This document shows positions 54,606 to 63,800 of a DNA stretch of 64,000 nt, in pieces. Position numbers and translations under genes: made by a program. Source of the DNA: Candidatus Bathyarchaeota archaeon (GTDB lineage: Archaea; Thermoproteota; Bathyarchaeia; Bathyarchaeales; Bathycorpusculaceae); the NCBI GenBank assembly GCA_026014615.1, contig JAOZHZ010000020.1, positions 310,001-374,000 on the forward strand, read 5' to 3'. The notes beneath the pieces were generated by a model. The model ran no database searches and was not told the DNA's origin. It saw nothing but the letters and a program-made list of their open reading frames with translations. How positions within the stretch are numbered: the first letter of the stretch is position 1; each line of letters begins with the position of its first letter.

Positions 54606-54959
54606 ATGGAGTTTTGTCCGAAATGTGGTTCTCGTCTAGAACCAAAAAAATCCAAAAATGGTAAAGAGGCATCCATCGTTCTTGTCTGCCCTAAAGACGG
54701 TTTCACAAAGGAACCAGGCAAGAAGGCTGAACCGCCGAAAGTAGGCAAAGTTATACAGCACAATCCAACACAGCTTGTAGCCGTCATAGGCAAAGAAGAG
54801 CAGAAACTGCGCACATTGCCCACGGTGAGGATCGAGTGCCCCAAATGCGGCAACAACACAGCTTACGTTTGGCAGGTGCAGACAAGAGGCTCCGATGAAT
54901 CTTCAACGCAGTTTCTACGTTGCACAAAATGCAGCTACACTTTCAGGGAATACAGCTAG
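54606..54959 (+). CDS. tfs: transcription factor S (TFS)
   Basis: 117 residues. The N-terminal zinc ribbon MEFCPKCGSRLEPKK has only part of its second Cys pair (VCPKDG). The C-terminal ribbon is ECPKCGNNTAYVWQVQTRGSDESSTQFLRCTKCSYTFREY, with the DE pair that stimulates RNA cleavage in TFIIS/TFS. It rescues backtracked RNA polymerase. Confidence 0.95.
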   Translation: MEFCPKCGSRLEPKKSKNGKEASIVLVCPKDGFTKEPGKKAEPPKVGKVIQHNPTQLVAVIGKEEQKLRTLPTVRIECPKCGNNTAYVWQVQTRGSDESSTQFLRCTKCSYTFREYS

Positions 54960-55089
54960 CGCACTCTGTTTTCTATCCTAATTCTCCTTTTTCGGCTCCA
55001 TGAACCAGAATTTTTTTAAGCGTAGGGTTTAAGAGCTAAATCTATATAACATCACAGCATAACCATTATGCACTAAGAGAGGATGCAGG

Positions 55090-55845
55090 ATGTTTAAGCT
55101 CAAAGTAACTGACGCCAAACTTCTAAGAGACATGGCTACGGCAATCTCCATTCTAGTAGACGAAGCAACATTCAAAATCGAGCCAGACGGCTTGAAACTG
55201 CGGGCGATGGATCCCTCCCGCGTTGCCATGATTGATTTTGAATGGCCTAAGACCATCTTTGAAGAGTACGAGTGCGCTGAACCCTCCAGAATGTGCATAA
55301 ACATAAGTGAACTGCTCAAGCTGCTTAAACGCGCAAGCAAAGAAGAATCCGTAGAGCTGATGCTTGACGACAAAACTGGTCGCCTGCAGATCAAAATAAC
55401 GGGCAAGTACTCCCGTAACTTTACTATGCCCACACTTGAGGCATCTGAGGAAGAGGTTCCTACGCCCAAGATATCGTTTAACGTGAAAGCAAAAACCACA
55501 ACCCACGGCTTAAGTCAAGCCATTGAAGACGCACAGCTCGTTAGCGACCACGTGAAAATCGAGGCAGACACTGACAAGTTGGTTCTAAATGCTGCAGGTG
55601 ACTTGATGGGTGCCACGATCACGTTGCAGAAGGGCAGTGATGCCTTGCTGGAGTTGGAGGCAAAAGAATCCTCGAAGGCGACTTTCAGCTTGAGTTACCT
55701 GTCTGAAATAATCAAGGCAGCTTCAGCCACAAGCGACATCGCCACGTTGGAGTTCTCCTCAGACATGCCTGTACGGATTGACTTCCAACAGACCAAAGAA
55801 GGCAAACTGACGTTCTTCTTGGCACCACGCATCGAAACAGACTAA
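55090..55845 (+). CDS. pcn: PCNA sliding clamp
   Basis: 251 residues, usual length. MFKLKVTDAKLLRDMATAISILVDEATF, LRAMDPSRVAMIDFEWPKTIFEEYEC, YLSEIIKAASATSDIATLEFSSDMPVRIDF and LTFFLAPRIE are PCNA signatures. Homotrimeric clamp for polymerases, ligase and nucleases, including the PIP-box proteins EndoQ and NucS in this window. It is 13 bp upstream of priL and probably co-transcribed. Confidence 0.97.
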   Translation: MFKLKVTDAKLLRDMATAISILVDEATFKIEPDGLKLRAMDPSRVAMIDFEWPKTIFEEYECAEPSRMCINISELLKLLKRASKEESVELMLDDKTGRLQIKITGKYSRNFTMPTLEASEEEVPTPKISFNVKAKTTTHGLSQAIEDAQLVSDHVKIEADTDKLVLNAAGDLMGATITLQKGSDALLELEAKESSKATFSLSYLSEIIKAASATSDIATLEFSSDMPVRIDFQQTKEGKLTFFLAPRIETD

Positions 55846-55858
55846 TCAGGAAACAGGT

Positions 55859-56908
55859 ATGCAGCTGGAATCGGTCAAGTTTACCCCGAACGATCTGGCT
55901 AAGTACCCTTTCCTTAAAGACACTGCTTCGTACATGAAGAAAATAGGCTTAGACATCGAAGAATTAACCAGTCCTGAGTTAAGGCAAATTCTGGACCGCG
56001 CCCAAGACAGGCTAGAAAAATCCCTTTTATTCGTCTCCGTAGGCGACAGAACCCCTGACGACATCGAAATTCCTTCTTTTCCCGTTGCCATTATGCTGGC
56101 AATAGCAACCAAAAACAGCTTCATCAAACGGCGCTACGCACTATCAGAGGCAAAGCAGGCTTACCTTGATTTTCAGCTTGAACCAAAAGAACGGGTGATG
56201 GCGATTGCCCGCGACTTCGGCTGGCAGATTGCCCCAAACACTGACTCAGGGCTTGTGGGGATTCCGCTGGACTACTTCTCGGTTGGTCTTGCCGATTATC
56301 TGTGCAACGTTACCCATTTGAGGGATGCGAAGTGGAAACTCATCAACCGCCTCTTAGTCAGCGGCAAGATCTACTTGAGCCAGCATGACGTGGCGCGGTT
56401 GCTTCAAGAGGAAGTTCAGCGACGCATAGACGCGCGGTTAGACACTAAAGATGTTCCTCAGTTTCCCCAGCCCATCATGGACATAGCCGAAAAGCTGGTG
56501 GAGTTAGCGAAAGACAAAATTGGCGAATCCGAAATGGAAGGATTCCCCAAAGTAGTTTCGCAGTCAGCGTTCCCGCCTTGTATTGTTGCGCTTTATGATG
56601 CGGCATCTCACGGACGCCACTTGGGGCACGTAGGCAGATTCACCTTAACCTCATTCTTAGTTACCATAGGTATGCCTCCTGAGAAAGTGGCGGAAGTCTT
56701 CAAAACCTCCTCTGACTACAACGCGCGGCTCACCCGATACCAAGTTGAACACATCGCTGGCTCTCGTGGATCTGGCACAAAGTACACGCCGCCCAGCTGC
56801 TCTACCCTACAGACTCATGGTGTCTGCACAGGCAGCGACGAGTTGTGCCGTCGGATCCGTCATCCCCTGCGGTATTATTTGCGAAAGCAGAAATTGTCTC
56901 CGACTTGA
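55859..56908 (+). CDS. priL: DNA primase large subunit PriL
   Basis: 349 residues. The N-terminal helical domain (YPFLKDTASYMKKIGL, LYLSQH-like region) is followed by the Fe-S domain with cysteines in SAFPPCIVALYDAASHGRHLGHVGRFTLTSFLVTIGM, TPPSCSTLQTHGVC and SDELCRRIRHPLRYY. It partners PriS (59690) in primer synthesis. The two primase genes are split by two glycosyltransferase genes. Confidence 0.95.
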   Translation: MQLESVKFTPNDLAKYPFLKDTASYMKKIGLDIEELTSPELRQILDRAQDRLEKSLLFVSVGDRTPDDIEIPSFPVAIMLAIATKNSFIKRRYALSEAKQAYLDFQLEPKERVMAIARDFGWQIAPNTDSGLVGIPLDYFSVGLADYLCNVTHLRDAKWKLINRLLVSGKIYLSQHDVARLLQEEVQRRIDARLDTKDVPQFPQPIMDIAEKLVELAKDKIGESEMEGFPKVVSQSAFPPCIVALYDAASHGRHLGHVGRFTLTSFLVTIGMPPEKVAEVFKTSSDYNARLTRYQVEHIAGSRGSGTKYTPPSCSTLQTHGVCTGSDELCRRIRHPLRYYLRKQKLSPT

Positions 56909-57015
56909 GCCACTGAACCTATAAATCTAAGTTGTCTCTAGTTTAGTTGGAGTCGGGTTTAATTCTGTCAACCTTTATTACCAAACTGTCCACTCCTAGG
57001 ATTGAAGGCAGAACG

Positions 57016-57777
57016 ATGTCTTGTAATCTAGAGGGTAACTTAGAAGTCAACTCGAAGATGGGCATAATTCTCCCCACGTACTGCGAAGCCCAAAACATAG
57101 AAAAGTTAGTTGCCGAAATCGAAGCCTTACCCCTCAACACTTCCATTCTGGTGATAGATGACAGCAGCCCCGACGGAACAGCCGACGCAGTCAGACAACT
57201 ACAAACCAAACACACAAATCTGCTTCTGCTTGTACGCCCTCAAAAAAGCGGATTAGGCTCCGCTATAACCGATGGCTTCCGTAGCTTCCTTTCGCTGAGA
57301 ACGGTTCCTGAGTTTGTAGTGACGATGGATGCTGACTATTCACATAACCCTGCTGACTTGCCACGGTTAGTGTCCAGTGTGGTTGACGGCTGCGACTTGG
57401 CTATCGGCAGCAGGTACTGTAAAGGAGGCAAGATTGAAGGGTGGCCCCTTGCCCGAAAAGTCATAAGCCGCGGCGCTAATGCCATTGCACGCGGGATTTT
57501 AGGGTTGAAGCTTCATGACTGCACAAGCGGCTTTCGCTGCTACTCCACCCGTCTGGTGAAAAAAACCATAAGGTACCTGCACAGCCAAACCTATGACATC
57601 CAAATTGAGACCGTGAAGCAGGCGCACTCTCAGGGCTTCAAAATTAAAGAGGTTCCCATACTTTTCGTCAACAGGAAAAGTGGGAAATCCAAGCTTACCC
57701 TTGTAGAAATCGAAAACTACCTGTCCTACATCTTTAAAACCCTACTTATGCCAACAAAACCTGAAAACGCGTTTTGA
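57016..57777 (+). CDS. dolichol-phosphate mannose synthase-like GT2
   Basis: About 253 residues from ATG 57016. GIILPTYCEAQNIEKLV, ILVIDDSSPDGTADAV, SGLGSAITDGF, VVTMDADYSHNPADLPRLV and IGSRYCKGGKIEGWPLARKVISRGANAIARGIL are the DPM1 family motifs, with the DAD metal site. It transfers a sugar (probably mannose) to a polyprenyl phosphate for protein glycosylation. The C-terminal membrane domain of some archaeal forms is absent. The following membrane glycosyltransferase probably uses the product. Confidence 0.92.
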   Translation: MSCNLEGNLEVNSKMGIILPTYCEAQNIEKLVAEIEALPLNTSILVIDDSSPDGTADAVRQLQTKHTNLLLLVRPQKSGLGSAITDGFRSFLSLRTVPEFVVTMDADYSHNPADLPRLVSSVVDGCDLAIGSRYCKGGKIEGWPLARKVISRGANAIARGILGLKLHDCTSGFRCYSTRLVKKTIRYLHSQTYDIQIETVKQAHSQGFKIKEVPILFVNRKSGKSKLTLVEIENYLSYIFKTLLMPTKPENAF

Positions 57778-57904
57778 GTTTCCTTTGTTTTTCTGTCTGC
57801 AATGTTTTCTTTGGGTGAAGCTTTAAGAATTATGCTAAACAAAAATACGCAAACATGTTTCCGCTTCCCGTCGGTTGCAGTGACAAGCTTTGGAGCAGGT
57901 GTGT

Positions 57905-59584
57905 ATGAGGCATTTTTCGATGGGCAAGTTTCTTTTTTATGGTTCCATAGCGCTTGTGGTTTTAAGCATCTCTCTGGCAGTTTTCAGTTTTTATCCCGTT
58001 GCAGAATCTGGAAAGCAGACCTCTTTGATTATAGACGACACCTTCAAGTTGGCATCTAACGAAACCTATAGTCATGGATTAGGAAGCTTTCATGGAGACG
58101 AAAACCTAACCCTAGTAGTCAGTCAAGCTGGAAGCTGCCCAATTAACTTCACCATCTTAACCTACGGTGGACAAAGATACTCCAACTTTACAGCTGCAAA
58201 CATAACCTACACTTTTCCCGTAGGCGCCGACTACTACGAAGCATCCTTTCAATCAAACTCAACAGCCGATACTGAGGTACATTTTCAGGTTTTTGCCCAA
58301 AAACCGTTAGCGTCTTATCCGTTTTCTTGGCTGGGAGTCTACGCGAAAGCAATGTTTTTTGTTGGGTGGGCTGTGTTGATGCTGGTTATCCTTAAGCCGA
58401 TGATTAATAACCACGCCCCGTCAGCCTCGAAGTTTTCTTCTGCCCAGCGGCTGCTGAAAGGTAAAAACCTGCGCTGGCTAAAAATTGCAGTCGTTGTGTC
58501 TTTCATTTTCTGGTTTACCCTTTTGGCTTTGAATACTTATCCTCTGGCGACGTTTGAGAACTGGTACACCGACAGCGCAAGGCATCCATACACGTCGGTT
58601 CTTTTCATGAAAGTAGGTTTCTCCGTATTCGACACCCCACTGGGCGCCTTATCCAACGTTGATTGTTCCCTTTACAGGTTTGTGACTTGGCCGGAAATGC
58701 CTAACCTTTACCCCATAGGCAGTGTCTTATTGTATCTTCCTTTCGGAGCGCTGTTGGAAGCGGGCATATCGCAGGCGTTGGTTTTCAAAATGGAAATTGC
58801 CTTGCTCCTTGCGGTGGCGCATGTTTGTCTCTACCTTTTCTTGAAGCGTTTCTTAAAGCAAGACCTTCATGTCGGGTTGAAGGCGCTGGCGATTTACCTC
58901 TTCTACGTTGTGCTGGTGGTTTACGCTGCAAACGGGCAATCAGACTCAGTTGCCTTCCTCTTCTCGATAATTGCTGTCTTCTTCTTTGTGGAGCAACGTT
59001 ACGACCTGTTTCTATTGTTCGGGGCGATATCATCCACTTTGAAGTATCAAGCAGGCATATTTCTCGTTCCCTTCATACTGGTGAGTTTGCTTAGGCTTTT
59101 CCAGAACCATTCGCCCAAGGATGTTCTTAAAAATAAAGCTGTCTTAGCCGCCGCCGGTTTAGCTGCGCTTGACTTGTTTACGGCGTATTTGAGTGCGCCT
59201 TCTCTGGTTAACGCTCGACCCGAACTTGTAATGAACGTAGCCAACGCTTTTAGCCCCCACGCCCAAATTCCGTGGATTCTGCAGGTTATCGCGGTTGTGG
59301 TGGTTCTTGGCTTAACTTTGACCTGTGCCGTTTACGTTTTGAACCGAACCCGCATAGTTTCCCTGTTCGCGGTTTTTGCGTTGCTGCCTATGTTTTCGAT
59401 GCCGTATTTTCAGCCGTGGTATCTACTTTTCTTCTTTGTATACACGTTGATTCCGCAGTCGAAGTTGTCAATGCAAGCTACGGTTTCGTGGATTGTTTTG
59501 GTGATGCTAATTCTTTCGTTCGGCGGCTTAGCCTACAACCCCGTTGCAATTTTGGACAACGTACGGAAAGTTCTTGGCTTCTGA
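57905..59584 (+). CDS. integral membrane glycosyltransferase (GT-C type)
   Basis: About 559 residues from ATG 57905. One helix at the N-terminus, an outside beta domain (residues 40-150) with N-glycan sites, then about ten membrane helices. LYPIGSVLLYLPFGALLEAG and YAANGQSDSVAFLFSIIAVFFF resemble GT87/PIG-M-like mannosyltransferases that use polyprenyl-phosphate sugars. It is adjacent to the DPM synthase-like gene. The exact acceptor is unknown. Confidence 0.75.
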   Translation: MRHFSMGKFLFYGSIALVVLSISLAVFSFYPVAESGKQTSLIIDDTFKLASNETYSHGLGSFHGDENLTLVVSQAGSCPINFTILTYGGQRYSNFTAANITYTFPVGADYYEASFQSNSTADTEVHFQVFAQKPLASYPFSWLGVYAKAMFFVGWAVLMLVILKPMINNHAPSASKFSSAQRLLKGKNLRWLKIAVVVSFIFWFTLLALNTYPLATFENWYTDSARHPYTSVLFMKVGFSVFDTPLGALSNVDCSLYRFVTWPEMPNLYPIGSVLLYLPFGALLEAGISQALVFKMEIALLLAVAHVCLYLFLKRFLKQDLHVGLKALAIYLFYVVLVVYAANGQSDSVAFLFSIIAVFFFVEQRYDLFLLFGAISSTLKYQAGIFLVPFILVSLLRLFQNHSPKDVLKNKAVLAAAGLAALDLFTAYLSAPSLVNARPELVMNVANAFSPHAQIPWILQVIAVVVVLGLTLTCAVYVLNRTRIVSLFAVFALLPMFSMPYFQPWYLLFFFVYTLIPQSKLSMQATVSWIVLVMLILSFGGLAYNPVAILDNVRKVLGF

Positions 59585-59689
59585 ACCGTGTGGCTTTCTT
59601 GTTGAATTGTTTCGTTGAATCCCAAAGAGCTTAATTGTTAATCCGCAGACTACTCTCAACTGCAAAAACGGCTAAACGGAGGTTGACGG

Positions 59690-60958
59690 GTGTCTTCTAG
59701 GGAATGGGTTTACGAAAAATTCAGCGCGTTCTACAAGGACCCCAGCTACAAGTTTCCGCCTCCGACTGCTTTTAGCCAAAGAGAATACGCTTTTCTGCTC
59801 TTCAAAGAACGCGCTATGGTACGCCACAAGGGCTTTGCCAGCCCAACCGCGTTACGTTCCACCCTGAGAGGACGCATCCCATCCGACGTTTACCACAGCT
59901 GTGCCTACTACGAGAACCCTGAAGCGGAAATGGACAAGAAAGGCTGGCAGGGTGCGGACTTGGTTTTTGACATAGACGCCGATCACATCCCGACTAGCTG
60001 CGGCAAAATCCATGATGAATGGAAATGCACTAACCCCGACTGTAAGGTTAGCGGCGGCATGGACGGACGCGACATTACACCCGAAGTTTGCCCTGCGTGT
60101 GGCGGAGTAAAATTTGAGGTTAAAACGTGGGCGTGCGAAGAATGCATAGACACAACCCGCGGGGAAACCCGCAAACTTCTCGATATGCTCCAGAACGATT
60201 TCGGTTTCGCCGAGCACGAACTTCACACTTATTTTAGCGGTCACCGCGGCTACCACATACATGTCGAAAACCAAGCCGTCCAAAGCTTAGATACGATGGC
60301 GCGCAAAGAAATCGTGGACTACGTCTGCGGCATAGGCTTGGAACTGTTTGATAAGAAACGCAAAAAAAAACCAAAAGGCAAAAAGAGCAAAACCTCCTCG
60401 CGAGCCTTCAGTCTCGGCGACTACGGCTGGAACAGACGCCTAAAGATTGGCATGAGCAAATTCATCGCGGAGTCCACAAAAGATGATTTGCGCGAAATCG
60501 GCATCTCCAAACGGGGCGTAGATGTCCTTTACAAGAGCAAGGATGCTGTTTTGCATCGGTGCATTGAAGAGGAGCGATGGGACACCGTAAAGGGCGTGGG
60601 TTTTGAGACTTGGATGCGCATCGCTGAGCACGTGAAGAACCGTGAAATCTCTCAAATCGACACGGTAGTCACCACTGACGTACACCGTCTCATACGAGCC
60701 AACGGTACCTTGCACGGCAAAACAGGGTTGCTGAAGATCGAGTTCCCCGTGAAGCAGTTAGATACGTTTGACCCGTTTGAGGAGGCAGTAGCTTTTAAAA
60801 AGGGCACCGCCCAAATTGTGGTCTCGAATGCGCCACAGTTCTCGTTGAGGGGCGAAACGTTTGGTCCCTACAAGAACCAGACCGTTACAGTTTCAACGGC
60901 GGCTGCGGTGCTGCTTATCCTCAAAGGTAGGGCAAAGTTGGCTGAGGAGCAACATTAA
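59690..60958 (+). CDS. priS: DNA primase catalytic subunit PriS
   Basis: 422 residues from GTG 59690 with GGAGG upstream. ADLVFDIDADHIP carries the catalytic aspartates and YFSGHRGYHIHVENQ the nucleotide-binding SGxRGxHxH motif. A zinc-binding insert with CTNPDC, CPACGG and CEEC lies between. It ends one base before the GINS gene, a conserved archaeal pair. Confidence 0.96.
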   Translation: MSSREWVYEKFSAFYKDPSYKFPPPTAFSQREYAFLLFKERAMVRHKGFASPTALRSTLRGRIPSDVYHSCAYYENPEAEMDKKGWQGADLVFDIDADHIPTSCGKIHDEWKCTNPDCKVSGGMDGRDITPEVCPACGGVKFEVKTWACEECIDTTRGETRKLLDMLQNDFGFAEHELHTYFSGHRGYHIHVENQAVQSLDTMARKEIVDYVCGIGLELFDKKRKKKPKGKKSKTSSRAFSLGDYGWNRRLKIGMSKFIAESTKDDLREIGISKRGVDVLYKSKDAVLHRCIEEERWDTVKGVGFETWMRIAEHVKNREISQIDTVVTTDVHRLIRANGTLHGKTGLLKIEFPVKQLDTFDPFEEAVAFKKGTAQIVVSNAPQFSLRGETFGPYKNQTVTVSTAAAVLLILKGRAKLAEEQH

Positions 60959-60959
60959 C

Positions 60960-61535
60960 ATGTATGATGAACTTTACGCTGCGTGGCGGCTGGAAATCGA
61001 AAACGCTGAATTAGGCAGCTTGCCCTCCGACTTTTACGTTCGCGTAGCAGATTACCTGCAGCGATCAAAAGAAGAAACCCACATGCAGGACCAAAAAACC
61101 CTCAAAACGGCGTTGCTGGCACGCGAAAACGCAAATGCAGTACACATGGCTAAAGAGCTAATTTCTGCGCGTTACCGCAAGATAGTTAAGATGATTGTGG
61201 CGGGAAAAACGGTGCCTTTGGATTCTTTGGCGTCTGAGGAGCAGAAACTGTGTGCGGGGGTGGTGCCTTCGGCGGAAGCTTACAGCAAATTTGCTGCAGG
61301 CGTTTTGGAAGGAAAACTGTTCGCTATAACCGTGGCTACTCCCGAGCAGGCGACAGAGCCGCCCATCGTTCATAAACGGGTTACCGTGCGTTTCATTAAG
61401 CCTGTGCCCTCCATTATCGGGTCGGACATGAAAAGTTATGGTCCTTTTTTGGTGGAGGATGTGGCTTCGGTGCCAATAGAGAACGCCAAAATCTTGGTTA
61501 AGCAGGGTTTGGCGAAGCAGGTTGACCTTCAGTAG
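60960..61535 (+). CDS. GINS complex subunit (Gins51/Gins15-like)
   Basis: 191 residues from ATG 60960, one base after the priS stop; the track's start at 60861 lies inside priS. LYAAWRLEIENAELGSLPSDFYVRVADYLQ is the GINS N-terminal signature; the helical A domain is followed by a short beta B domain (VTVRFIKPVPSIIGSDMKSYGPFLVEDVASVPIENAKILVKQGLA), giving the AB order of the Sld5/Psf1 side. It is part of the CMG helicase with MCM. Confidence 0.9.
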   Translation: MYDELYAAWRLEIENAELGSLPSDFYVRVADYLQRSKEETHMQDQKTLKTALLARENANAVHMAKELISARYRKIVKMIVAGKTVPLDSLASEEQKLCAGVVPSAEAYSKFAAGVLEGKLFAITVATPEQATEPPIVHKRVTVRFIKPVPSIIGSDMKSYGPFLVEDVASVPIENAKILVKQGLAKQVDLQ

Positions 61536-62535
61536 CTGCTGCCTGTTTTGTTTTTCTGATTTTTCTCCATAGGCTTTGGGTGACCAGAATCAGGATTGGA
61601 TACATAACTATCCAAGCCACCGCGTAGAGCGGTCCATAGTAAAAGTGGATGTTCTGCACTTGCACGGAGTTTTCACCGTAAACCATGCCCGCCATGAAGA
61701 TGTTCACTATTCGCAGCGAGTTAAGGAAATAGGTGACTGCGGCGCCGAACGCGAAGTAGCCGACTTTGCTTTTTAGGCTGATGGGCATGCGTTTGAGGAA
61801 CAGCAGGATAACAACGGTGAATATGAGGAAGCTTTCGATGCCTGCGCAGGGCCACGCTATGCTGAAGGTGGCGGAGGCTAAGCTGTTGGGGTCGGTGGCG
61901 GTTAGGTAGGGCATGTTTTGGGCGTAGGTTATGCTTGTGGTGTAGCCCATGAGGTTGAGGATGGCGGCGGCGAGTGTGGTTGTGGTGGGGACAAAAATCT
62001 GGAAGGGTGTGAATTGTCCGTAGGGGAAAACGTTGTCTATGGTGTATATGGCGCCGACGATGACGAGGAAGAAAGCGGGAACAGAGAACGCCTTTAACCC
62101 TTTAAACCCGAACGAGAGGTAAACTATGGCGCCGAACATGGCGGCGAAGGCGAGGTACTCGATTGACAGCGGCATCGAATTCGCCCACTGGATATGGCTC
62201 TGGGCTGCCCAGTTTGTGATGGCTCCGTTTAGCCCCCAATAGTAAGACGCCACAACATACAAAGTCGGAAGCAACAATGATGTGATGAAGACGGCGGTTT
62301 TGGCTGAAGCAAGTTTCTGTAGTTTGCCTGCTTGGAGGGTTTCCCAGCCCAAAATCAGTTCCAGCGCAATCAACCAGATGAAGAACAGTTGGAAGGTTCG
62401 GCCTTTCCACATCGCCTCAAACGTCGCGGGCTCCAGCAAGTACAGCCACAATAGCGGAACTGCAAAGGCGATAATCGGCAAAAGCTTTAGCAGGTCGTTT
62501 TGGTGGGTTTTGAGGCTTTGTAGACGGCTTGACAC
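61498..62535 (-). CDS. archaeosortase/exosortase-like membrane protein
   Basis: 345 residues with about eight membrane helices. The motif FSIAWPCAGIESFLIFTVVILLFL supplies the catalytic Cys, YFLNSLRIVNIFMAGMVYG the Arg, and IHFYYGPLYAVAWIVMY the His of the exosortase/archaeosortase triad. It would cut surface proteins at VPEF-like C-terminal signals and attach them to lipid; the protein at 43715-45136 has such a signal. Its 3' end overlaps the GINS gene by 38 bp on the opposite strand. The N-terminal 60-80 residues are less certain. Confidence 0.85.
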   Translation of the reverse strand: MSSRLQSLKTHQNDLLKLLPIIAFAVPLLWLYLLEPATFEAMWKGRTFQLFFIWLIALELILGWETLQAGKLQKLASAKTAVFITSLLLPTLYVVASYYWGLNGAITNWAAQSHIQWANSMPLSIEYLAFAAMFGAIVYLSFGFKGLKAFSVPAFFLVIVGAIYTIDNVFPYGQFTPFQIFVPTTTTLAAAILNLMGYTTSITYAQNMPYLTATDPNSLASATFSIAWPCAGIESFLIFTVVILLFLKRMPISLKSKVGYFAFGAAVTYFLNSLRIVNIFMAGMVYGENSVQVQNIHFYYGPLYAVAWIVMYPILILVTQSLWRKIRKTKQAAATEGQPASPNPA

Positions 62536-62972
62536 GCTGTTGACCTTGTGTTGGGTATTATTCGGTGTTTTCTGTTTAAAAAAGTCTGTGTATTTGGTGA
62601 ATGGTTGTGTGTGGTTTGACTGTTAGCAGAATGGCTGTTTTGTTGGGGCGGCAAACGAAGTGGCTTACTCTTCTATGTCTGGCAAGCCATCGATTATTTT
62701 AGCCAAACGCTCTATTATGTCATTCTCAATTTTTTGGTTATCTTCGATGTTGACTGGCGTTCTTGATTTTTCCATGTCTGAATTTATGGCTTGCAGTTGT
62801 TATAACAATTCTCGTGGCTGGGCTTCGAACTTCGAAGTAGCGTTTTTTTTATAAGTGAATGTTTTATCAGTTTTGTGTTATTCGATTGGTGAATACTTCT
62901 ATTAAATTGGTGTGTTTGGCGCATTTTCCCTTGGAAAGCCGTAAAAATCTGCTTTTCCCATGGTTTGGGTGA
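62536..62972. other. intergenic region with one possible small gene
   Basis: About 440 bp. Besides the 36-codon ORF at 62665-62775 (listed), there is a T-rich stretch near 62840-62860 that reads as a TATA box on the minus strand ('cttataaaaa'). Nothing else is supported. Confidence 0.4.
62665..62775 (-). CDS. 36-residue small acidic protein
   Basis: Too short for the track. Minus-strand ATG 62775 to TAA 62665 encodes MEKSRTPVNIEDNQKIENDI...GLPDIEE, a charged helical peptide. A minus-strand TATA-like sequence (cttataaaaa, near 62850) lies upstream. No relatives were recognised; it may be real or chance. Confidence 0.35.
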   Translation of the reverse strand: MEKSRTPVNIEDNQKIENDIIERLAKIIDGLPDIEE

Positions 62973-63374
62973 TTACTTTTTTTCTTCGAAGGTAAGCAGT
63001 TCAAGGGCTCTGCTGGGTATCTTGTAGGTAGTGCCGCAGCGATTACAAATTGCCTCTTTGACTTTGGAGTTGATACTTTGAGATTCGCTACAATGCGGAC
63101 ATAAGACGCTTATTGCTTCCACTTTGCCCGTCTCCCGTGCATGGGCAGCGTGCTTTTTCCTATCTTGTTTTCTGCATCCTTTAGCCTCATTCCACATCTC
63201 CATTTTCTCATACTTTAACGCCGCCTCCTCAAATCGCCCAGCTTTCACAAGTTTCTCGATTTCTCGGATTTCTTTTTGGTTGTCTTCTTCGGATATCAGT
63301 TTTCTGCTTCTGCAGTAGGGGCACATTTCAGGTTTCTCTTGCAGAATCTCTTGGCCACAGTCGCCACATTTCAT
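62973..63374 (-). CDS. double zinc-ribbon protein
   Basis: 133 residues. The N-terminal ribbon is MKCGDCGQEILQEKPEMCPYCRSRKL; a helical middle (EIREIEKLVKAGRFEEAALKYEKMEMWNEAKGCRKQDRKKHA) resembles a TPR-like hairpin; the C-terminal ribbon is CPHCSESQSINSKVKEAICNRCGTTYKIP. Such proteins bind nucleic acid or proteins; the role is unknown. Confidence 0.72.
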   Translation of the reverse strand: MKCGDCGQEILQEKPEMCPYCRSRKLISEEDNQKEIREIEKLVKAGRFEEAALKYEKMEMWNEAKGCRKQDRKKHAAHARETGKVEAISVLCPHCSESQSINSKVKEAICNRCGTTYKIPSRALELLTFEEKK

Positions 63375-63800
63375 AGCTAATCATACCTTCATTACTAATC
63401 GTTCTATTTCTGTTTTGCCAAGAACGACGTGATTTCTGAAGCTAAACTGTGAGTATGTCTTTGGTCACGACGATGTCCCTAAGGTACAACAGCAGAGAAA
63501 AAACGGCTTCCTTTCGATTTCTCGGAACCTTGGCTAACCCTATCGTTAAACCTATAAGCGCAAAACCACCCATCACCAAATACTTTGTTTTCAGCCGCAT
63601 AACAAACCAAACATAATGCCTGTCTATTATTCAATTTTTCTGCTTCGGTCGACAAGGACATGGTTAAGTTTGATATAAACGGTGTTCCTCAGCGATGACG
63701 ACTTAAAATTCTTGTGGCTGGGCTTTAATGTGTTTGCTTTCTGAGCGATTACAATTTTTTATAGCATTGCTTGCTTATTGGAGTTGAGGATGTTTTTGGT
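63375..63800. other. intergenic region, no gene seen
   Basis: About 425 bp. The minus-strand ORF at 63479-63661 has no recognisable domain or ribosome site and is not called. 'caattttttatagcatt' (63747-63764) is a plausible TATA box for the partial gene at the right edge. Confidence 0.45.

Noticed and set aside
63479-63661. 60-residue minus-strand ORF
   Set aside because: Composition and context give no support, and no domain is recognisable.
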